A program made the position numbers and the translations under genes. A DNA stretch of 5,324 nt from assembly GCA_016702545.1 (NCBI GenBank), contig JADJDT010000036.1, positions 1 to 5,324 on the forward strand. Direction: 5' to 3'. Source of the DNA: Pseudomonadota bacterium (GTDB taxonomy: Bacteria > Myxococcota_A > Polyangia > GCA-2747355). Below the pieces are notes generated by a model. It had not been told where the DNA came from. It saw only the letters and a list, made by a program, of their open reading frames with translations, and made no database searches. Below, piece by piece: positions 1-4,315 of this stretch; within the stretch, counting starts at the first letter, position 1, and every line of letters begins with the position of its first letter.

Positions 1-2740
1 CGCCGCAGCTTTCTTGCCGGCAGTCCGCCGCGCAGGTCGCATGCGTCTCGGTGCCGCTGCACACTCCGTCGCCGCAGTCGCAGCTGAGCCCGAGTGCCCG
101 CGTAGGAGTCGGCACACCGATGACCGTGCCGTCGCCGAGTTGGCCATCCGCGTTGCGCCCCCAGCACGCCAGGGTTCCGTCGATCCGCCGCGCGCAGCCG
201 TGAGAGTGGCCCAGCGCGACCTCGGCAACGGCGGTGCCCAGCGCCGAAACGATCACGGGGCCCGGAGGGCCAAAGCCCATCATGCCAATGCCGAGCTGAC
301 CGTCCCAGTTGCCTCCCCAGCACCAGAGAACCCCGTCGGCCCGCCGCGCGCAGCCGTGGGATTGGCCCATCGCGATCTGAGCAACCGCGGTGCCCAGTGC
401 CGTAACGGCCACTGGGCCGAGGCGATCGACCGTCGTGCCGTCGCCGAGCTGGCCGTTGCCGTTGCGCCCCCAGCATGCCAGGGTGCCGTCGGCCCGACGC
501 GCGCAGCTGTGCCAGGCACCAAGCGCAACTTGCTCGACATCGCCGCCGACCGCCGTGATCGCCACGGGGCTCCGGCGGTCATACGTCGTGCCGTCGCCGA
601 GTTGGCCGGTCCAGTTGTCCCCCCAGCACGCGAGGGTCCCGTCGGCCCGACGTGCGCAGCTGTGGTACCAGCCCAGTCCGACCTGGGCGACCGCGGTGCC
701 GAGCGCTGTGACGGCCACGGGGCTCGGCCGGCTGAAGACCGTTGTGCCGTCGCCGAGCTGGCCCTTGCCGTTACCCCCCCAGCACCAGAGGGTCCCGTCG
801 GTCCGTCGCGCGCAGCTGTGCAAGCTGCCCAGTGCAACCTGTTCAACGGCCAGCGCCGTGCCGAGCGCCGTCACGCGAACGGGGCTGGAGCGCTGGACGG
901 TCGTGCCGTCGCCGAGTTTGCCGTACTTATTGTCGCCCCAGCACCAGAGCGTCCCGTGAGCCCGCCGCGCGCAGCTGTGGATCTCGCCCAGCGCGATCTC
1001 GATCACCCCGGTCAAAGGCGGCCCGCCGGCGCTGGTCAACACCGGCTGCGCTACGGTGGTCCCGGCGTCGACCGTGCCACGGCCGAGCTGTCCGTACTCG
1101 TTGTCGCCCCAGCACCACAGGGTCGTGTCGCTCTTGACCGCGCAGCTGTGGCCGGTCCCCAGCGCGAAGCGCCCGACGCAGCAGCTCTTGCCGGGCTCGC
1201 AGGTGGCAAAGCTCGGGCAGCGGCGGGGGGTGGCGTCGCCGAGGTTGAGGCCCATGCGGGTCTGGAGCGCACCGGCTCCGATGTCGAAGACCTGGCAGCC
1301 CCCGACCTGCTGGGTGGGCAGCGTGGGGAGGCCCCAGTCGCGGGCCCAGGTGCAGCCGTCCTGGTACCAGCCGGCGACGCTGAGGTTGAGCAGCATGCCC
1401 TGCTCGAGGGCACCGGTGGAGGCGAGGTCCGGGACGCTGTGGTAGCCGGGCTCGCACTGGTTGAGCTCGCGCGTGTCGAAGCCGAGACCACCGGTCGCAT
1501 TCGCGCGGTTGTAGGGGCTGACGCTGACGCCCGTGCGGTTGGTCGCGGTCTTCAGGGCGAGGGCCGCCAGGTAGTCGGGCTCCTTGCTCGCGCCGCCTTC
1601 GTGCTCCTCGCGCGGGTTGAGGCCCCAGGCGGCGTCGAGCGCGTAGCCGATCTGTTGCCCGGCGGCGATCGGCTCGGGGATCGAGCCGATGTGGTGGTCG
1701 CGGAATTGCCAGTGGCGGTCCCAGACGTTGCCGGCGCCCTCGCCCCAGGTCAGCGACCCGAGATAGATCGGGCGCGCCGAGAGCGTGCCGTCCTTGACGG
1801 CGTAGCCGGAGACGCCGGCGGCGAGCCGGCCCTTGCCGCAGCGGTAGACGGCCTTGCCCTGGGCCTCATCCCAGCTTTGGAGGCAGAGGTAGCGGAAGAA
1901 GGTGTTGAAGGTCTCGGGGCTGGAGACGGCCTCGGGGCCGGTGGTGGGGTGCAGCAGGAAGGGGCGATAGGCGCGGTCGGCGCAGGCCAGGCCGACGCCG
2001 GAGAAGACCTCGTAGGTGACGCTCGTCTCGGGGGTGCCGTTGCCGTCGAGGTCCTCGTCGATGGCGACGGTGACCGTCTCGCAGGCGCCAGGCTCGCCGA
2101 GCGCGATGCCGGTATCGCACTGCTCGCCGCCGTCGACGACGCCGTTGCCGCAGGTGCCCGGCACCGGCGTGGCGCAGGCCACGCGCACGCGCTCGAACTG
2201 CTGCTTGAGCACGAGCCAGCGCGGGAAGGTCAGGTGCGCCGCAATATCATCGCTGGGGTCGCCCGGCGTGCCCTGGTCGAAGGTGTGCGGGAGGCGGGTC
2301 GCGGGGCAGAGCAGCTCGGTCTGCGCCAGGGTGTAGCGGCCGAGGTCGGTCAGCGTGGTCGAGGGGATGCGCAGCGCGCCCACCGCGAGCGGCGTGCCCG
2401 TGGTCACGCTGTTGGTCGTGTTCATCGCGTTCATCGCGTTCATCGCGTTCATCGCGTTCATCGCGTTCATCGCGTTCATCGCGTTCATCGCGTTCATCGC
2501 GTTCATCGCGTTCATCGCGTTCATCGCGTTCATCGCGTTCATCGCGTTCATCGCGTTCATCGCGTTCATCGCGTTCATCGCGTTCATGCTGTTGGCCGCA
2601 TTCGTCGCCGCCCGCGCCACCACCGCCACCGGCGGCGCGTCGTCCTCCAGACCGGCGCTGCAGCCCAGGCTCGCGCTCAGCCCTGCGACCACGATCCACC
2701 CGAGCGCGCGCGCAACTCTTCCGCCATCAAGCGTGAGCAT
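1..2740 (-). CDS. RCC1-repeat cysteine-rich probable lipoprotein with Met-Asn-Ala repeat (3' end off window)
   Basis: The minus-strand frame is open from ATG at 2740 to the window edge, giving 913 residues with no stop seen. Domains in order: a signal peptide with a possible lipobox Cys at 27; an Ala/Val-rich linker; (MNA)18-MNT at 52-108; a CGNG..GEQCD motif at 197-211, like the Myxococcus cysteine-rich repeat (TIGR02232/DUF4215 type); an acidic DEDLDGNG loop at 228-235 that may bind calcium; an unrecognised Trp/Cys-containing region at about 240-525; seven RCC1 blades at about 528-885; and a cysteine-rich tail from 887. The blades have the pattern HSCARR.DGTLWCWG.N..GQLGDGTT, and seven is the usual number for a closed RCC1 propeller. 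In bacteria these propellers are often exported and serve binding roles; the eukaryotic nucleotide-exchange activity should not be assumed. The start is chosen for GAGGTG five bases upstream and for the signal sequence it gives. Function and ligand are unknown. Confidence 0.9.
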   Translation of the reverse strand, partial: MLTLDGGRVARALGWIVVAGLSASLGCSAGLEDDAPPVAVVARAATNAANSMNAMNAMNAMNAMNAMNAMNAMNAMNAMNAMNAMNAMNAMNAMNAMNAMNAMNAMNTTNSVTTGTPLAVGALRIPSTTLTDLGRYTLAQTELLCPATRLPHTFDQGTPGDPSDDIAAHLTFPRWLVLKQQFERVRVACATPVPGTCGNGVVDGGEQCDTGIALGEPGACETVTVAIDEDLDGNGTPETSVTYEVFSGVGLACADRAYRPFLLHPTTGPEAVSSPETFNTFFRYLCLQSWDEAQGKAVYRCGKGRLAAGVSGYAVKDGTLSARPIYLGSLTWGEGAGNVWDRHWQFRDHHIGSIPEPIAAGQQIGYALDAAWGLNPREEHEGGASKEPDYLAALALKTATNRTGVSVSPYNRANATGGLGFDTRELNQCEPGYHSVPDLASTGALEQGMLLNLSVAGWYQDGCTWARDWGLPTLPTQQVGGCQVFDIGAGALQTRMGLNLGDATPRRCPSFATCEPGKSCCVGRFALGTGHSCAVKSDTTLWCWGDNEYGQLGRGTVDAGTTVAQPVLTSAGGPPLTGVIEIALGEIHSCARRAHGTLWCWGDNKYGKLGDGTTVQRSSPVRVTALGTALAVEQVALGSLHSCARRTDGTLWCWGGNGKGQLGDGTTVFSRPSPVAVTALGTAVAQVGLGWYHSCARRADGTLACWGDNWTGQLGDGTTYDRRSPVAITAVGGDVEQVALGAWHSCARRADGTLACWGRNGNGQLGDGTTVDRLGPVAVTALGTAVAQIAMGQSHGCARRADGVLWCWGGNWDGQLGIGMMGFGPPGPVIVSALGTAVAEVALGHSHGCARRIDGTLACWGRNADGQLGDGTVIGVPTPTRALGLSCDCGDGVCSGTETHATCAADCRQESCG
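2..82 (-). other. C-terminal cysteine-rich module after the RCC1 propeller (continues off window)
   Basis: From residue 887 the protein reads SCDCGDGVCSG, then TETHATCAADC, then RQESCG at the window edge. The layout CGDGxC...ETxxTCxxDC parallels the CGNxxC...ExCxxCPGDCG modules at the start of the upstream gene. More copies, or a C-terminal sorting segment, may lie beyond the edge. Confidence 0.6.
86..1159 (-). repeat. Seven RCC1 blades within the downstream gene
   Basis: Seven copies of an RCC1-type unit follow one another at 51-57 residue spacing. The first cysteine of each HSC/HGC motif falls at residues 533, 590, 643, 695, 746, 797 and 849. Every blade has a second cysteine exactly ten residues later, in WCWG or ACWG, so there are fourteen evenly placed cysteines. 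Blades 2-5 are most alike. Blade 1 has the divergent AVKSDTT segment, and blade 6 replaces the LGDGTT turn with LGIGMMGFG. Seven blades make a complete propeller. Confidence 0.92.
2108..2152 (-). other. CGNG..GEQCD cysteine motif (Myxococcus-type disulfide repeat)
   Basis: Residues 197-211 read CGNGVVDGGEQCDTG, which matches the core of the short disulfide repeat known from many myxobacterial extracellular proteins (TIGR02232/DUF4215 type). Only one copy is present, and the usual following cysteines are partly replaced by a CETVTVAIDEDLDGNG stretch, so the repeat may be degenerate or a variant. It supports an extracytoplasmic location. Confidence 0.65.
2417..2587 (-). repeat. 9-bp in-frame tandem repeat encoding (Met-Asn-Ala)18-Met-Asn-Thr
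   Basis: On the plus strand the unit gttcatcgc is repeated 18 times without a single mismatch from 2420 to 2581, with degenerate half-units on either side. On the coding strand this is ATG AAC GCG, so the protein has 18 MNA triplets and a final MNT. The array lies 24 residues after the putative lipidated cysteine, so it probably forms a spacer between membrane anchor and folded domains. Unit gain or loss would keep the reading frame. Perfect identity implies recent expansion or frequent slippage. The flanks (NAANS before, TNSVT after) resemble decayed copies of an Asn-rich seed. Confidence 0.97.
2660..2740 (-). other. N-terminal signal peptide with possible lipobox
   Basis: Residues 1-26 have arginines at 8 and 11 and a hydrophobic core (about 12-25, ALGWIVVAGLSASL) ending in LGC at residues 25-27. 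This fits a type II (lipoprotein) signal with Cys27 as the lipidated residue. Position -3 is Ser rather than the usual Leu, so the lipobox is weak, and a type I signal cleaved nearby is possible. Either way the protein is expected to leave the cytoplasm, which agrees with its many cysteines. Confidence 0.6.
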
Positions 2741-2745
2741 GCTTG

Positions 2746-2751
2746 CACCTC
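2746..2751 (-). promoter_or_regulatory. Ribosome binding site of the RCC1 gene
   Basis: GAGGTG on the minus strand sits five bases before the ATG at 2740, close to ideal Shine-Dalgarno placement. It decides the start against the many in-frame ATG codons of the downstream MNA array, none of which has such a site because each is preceded by AACGCG. Confidence 0.75.
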
Positions 2752-2760
2752 AATGGGAGC

Positions 2761-2790
2761 AGTATGCACCGGATCGCCCCACGTTAACAA
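2761..2790 (-). promoter_or_regulatory. Weak candidate sigma70-type promoter for the RCC1 gene
   Basis: On the minus strand TTGTTA (2790-2785) and CATACT (2766-2761) are separated by 18 bases. Each matches the sigma70 consensus at four of six positions. They lie in an unusually AT-rich patch (about 2782-2835) of a GC-rich window. The predicted transcript would start only about 12-15 bases before the ATG, just including the Shine-Dalgarno site. A second CATACT lies 33 bases upstream (2799-2794) without a clear -35 box. This is a pattern match only. Confidence 0.3.
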
Positions 2791-2841
2791 TTCAGTATGT
2801 GTTTTGGCTCACTCGCGCGCATTGCATCTAAAGGATGTGGC

Positions 2842-3012
2842 CGCCGCCCACGAGCCGCGCAGCAGCTGACGGAGAATGCTGACGGAGGCTGCCGTAGAAG
2901 CGTCGCGAGCGGCTCGCGGGCAAGGAGCGGCGAGCACCGGAGCGCAGCCTACGGGCTGGTAGGTGAGCACCGGAGCGGAGCCGCGACGCCGCCCGCGAGT
3001 CGCGCAGCAGCT
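2842..3012. repeat. 26-bp direct repeat flanking the intergenic inverted repeat
   Basis: Copies at 2842-2867 and 2987-3012 both end in cgcgcagcagct and match at 24 of 26 positions, with their starts 145 bases apart. Just after the first copy, gctgacggag occurs twice (2865-2874 and 2878-2887). The second 26-bp copy lies partly within the right arm of the inverted repeat, so direct and inverted repeats are nested, as in duplicated intergenic elements. Confidence 0.75.
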
Positions 3013-3019
3013 TCTACGG
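2892..3019. repeat. Long imperfect inverted repeat overlapping the stop codon of the upstream gene
   Basis: ccgtagaagc at 2892-2901 is the exact reverse complement of gcttctacgg at 3010-3019. Further in, ggctcgcgggc (2911-2921) pairs with gcccgcgagtc (2991-3001) with one G-U pair, leaving a near-symmetric 9/8-base internal loop. The minus-strand TAG stop (3016-3014) lies inside the outer arm. A transcript reading through would fold into a long hairpin that could stop transcription or protect the 3' end, but with no following U-tract a classical intrinsic terminator is not shown. It could equally be a small repeat element of the REP or MITE kind. Confidence 0.65.
2929..2982. repeat. 21-bp direct repeat, two copies 33 bp apart
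   Basis: Copies at 2929-2949 and 2962-2982 share the core gagcaccggagcg and differ at only two of 21 positions. They sit in the loop part of the long inverted repeat. A short hairpin, CCTAC/GTAGG with a six-base loop (2948-2963), lies between them. Confidence 0.8.
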
Positions 3020-4312
3020 TGACAAGTTGTAGCGGTAGAGGACGCCCGTCGAGGTCCCCACATAGAGCATGTTGGCGCGGGTGTCGTAGGTGGGGCTGCC
3101 CACCGCGGCCGTGCCGGGGCCGACGGTCTGGGTGCTGAGCACGGCGCCGGTGGTGAGGCTGAGCTCGCGCAGCTTGCCGTCGGTGGCGCCGACGAAGAGG
3201 CCGTCGCGCTCGGGGATGGCCAGCGGCAGGCTGGCGCCGGGGATGGGGCTCGCGGTCTTCCAGACCAGCGTGCCGTTGGCCTCGAGCAGGCGCAGGTGGC
3301 CGTCGGCGGTGGCGAAGAGCAGGCGGCCGAGGTGGCTGCCGCTCCAGAGCACGACGACGCCGGAGGCGATGGCGCTGCCGGCGGCACAGGCCGTGCCGAG
3401 CGTGTCTGTCGCCGTGCAGAAGGCCTGCTCGCTGCCGCCGAAGGTCGTGCAGCCGCTACCGGTCGTGCTCCAGCAGCTCACGCCGTCTGCCGCGCGCACG
3501 CGGTGCAGGCGGCCGCTGTTGGTGCCGACGTAGAGGCTGGTGCGCGTGGTCTCGGCGAAGCTCGGCGAGGCGTCGCTGTCGCCGAGGTTGCGGCTCCAGC
3601 TCACGGTGCCGGGCGTCGCGTCGCCCGCGTCCACGGCCCAGACCGTGCCGCCGCCGCTGAGGCTGGTGCTGCTGACGAAGAGCTTGCGCGCCGTCGCGTC
3701 ATGGATCGGGCTGCCGCTGATCTGCCCCACGTTGAGTGCGCCGGTCGTGCCAGCGCAGCTCCCGTTGAGCACCCAGCGGCATGCGCCGGTCTTGGCGTCG
3801 AAGGCGAAGAGGCGGTTCTGCGCACCCGTGAGGTTGCGCGTGGCGAAGAAGGCCAGGTTGCGCGTCGGCGAGACGACCGGGGCCGCGACCAGCGCCGCGC
3901 CCAGCGGCTGGTTTCCGGCCAGGCTGCTATCGCCGTCCGTCGTCCAGCGCAGCGCGCCGGTGGTGGCATTCACGGCGTAGCCTAGGCCCGCGGCCGTGGC
4001 GGCGTACAGGGTCTGGTAGCTGTCTCCCGGCAGTTGACCGACGGGGCTGCGGCCTTGCACCGCATCGGCCAGGCGCGCGGGCGAATAGCGCGGCACGCGC
4101 GAGGTGGGGCTCAGCGCATAGAGCCAGCCGCTGTTGTTGCCGGTGAAGGCCACGCGCTTGGTCATGTCCGTGTTGGGAATGACCGTCGGCGGCGCCAGGC
4201 AGGCGACCTCCGTGTCGTAGAGGATCGAGGGCTCCCAGGGCGGGATGCGCCGTACGACGGTGCCCGAGGCGCCGACGGCCACCCCCATCGTCCAGTCGGC
4301 CGGCATCGTCAC
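3014..4312 (-). CDS. PQQ/BamB-like beta-propeller domain, probable C-terminal half of a frameshifted gene
   Basis: The frame is meaningful from about 4312 (Val-Thr-Met-Pro) to TAG at 3014, about 432 residues. It opens with DWTMGVAVGASGTVVRR, which looks like the end of a YCF48 blade and not like a gene start. Eight G.LYA....TG...W-type strands of the PQQ-like (BamB-like) repeat follow: GWLYAL, GLGYAV, RLFAFDAKTG, GTVWAVDA, GRLHRV, GHLRLL, GKLRELS and the closing GVLYRYN. Several end in the expected Trp. A 7- or 8-bladed propeller is expected. No quinoprotein dehydrogenase catalytic motifs are apparent, so a binding or scaffold role is more likely than enzymatic. There is no signal peptide of its own, so as a separate protein it would stay in the cytoplasm. 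An ATG at 4306, two bases after the upstream TGA and behind GGGGTG, could give a translationally coupled separate protein, but it would begin inside a blade. Confidence 0.85.
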   Translation of the reverse strand: MTMPADWTMGVAVGASGTVVRRIPPWEPSILYDTEVACLAPPTVIPNTDMTKRVAFTGNNSGWLYALSPTSRVPRYSPARLADAVQGRSPVGQLPGDSYQTLYAATAAGLGYAVNATTGALRWTTDGDSSLAGNQPLGAALVAAPVVSPTRNLAFFATRNLTGAQNRLFAFDAKTGACRWVLNGSCAGTTGALNVGQISGSPIHDATARKLFVSSTSLSGGGTVWAVDAGDATPGTVSWSRNLGDSDASPSFAETTRTSLYVGTNSGRLHRVRAADGVSCWSTTGSGCTTFGGSEQAFCTATDTLGTACAAGSAIASGVVVLWSGSHLGRLLFATADGHLRLLEANGTLVWKTASPIPGASLPLAIPERDGLFVGATDGKLRELSLTTGAVLSTQTVGPGTAAVGSPTYDTRANMLYVGTSTGVLYRYNLSP

Positions 4313-4315
4313 CCC
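4309..4315 (-). other. -1 frame junction at GGGG-TGA joining the YCF48 and PQQ-like halves
   Basis: On the minus strand the upstream frame reads CTG CTG GGG TGA. Reading the last G twice gives LLG-VTMPADW and enters the downstream frame. One extra G in the four-G run (4315-4312) would have the same effect. The joined blade, from SSGTSETLLG through GASGTVVRR, has the same length as the matching part of blade 6 and keeps its AVG..G pattern. Outside this junction neither frame resembles a blade when extended past it. Likeliest is a one-base deletion or sequence error. Confidence 0.8.

Larger units (their letters stand above)
2741..3013. other. Intergenic region between the two genes
   Basis: These 273 bases separate the stop of the PQQ-like frame from the start of the RCC1 gene. 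The half next to the RCC1 start (2741-2835) is AT-rich for this window and holds the Shine-Dalgarno site, the promoter candidate and a GTTAAC palindrome. The other half (2842-3019) is very GC-rich and almost entirely made of repeats listed separately. I see no credible small gene here; frames crossing it are extensions of noncoding frames from the flanking genes. No U-tract terminator is visible. Confidence 0.7.

Noticed and set aside
2420..2581. Tandem array considered as CRISPR, iteron or origin repeat
   Set aside because: Units are nine bases with no spacers, in phase with the codons of an otherwise clear gene, and there is no AT-rich or DnaA-box context.
2355..2831. Plus-strand frame with repeated Phe-Ile-Ala resembling a membrane protein
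   Set aside because: The FIA run is only the antisense translation of the ATG-AAC-GCG array in another frame; nothing else in the frame supports a protein.
14..2869. A 951-codon open frame on the plus strand covering the whole RCC1 gene
   Set aside because: It is exactly codon-aligned and antisense to the RCC1 gene, and stays open because that gene uses no TTA, CTA or TCA codons, as expected at high GC. The minus strand has recognisable domains, a signal peptide and a ribosome binding site; the plus translation is low-complexity Ala/Arg/Val sequence.
3296..3985. Plus-strand frames over the PQQ-like domain and minus-strand alternatives
   Set aside because: They are Ala/Arg/Pro-rich shadows without motifs, while the chosen minus frame has eight regularly spaced PQQ-like strands.
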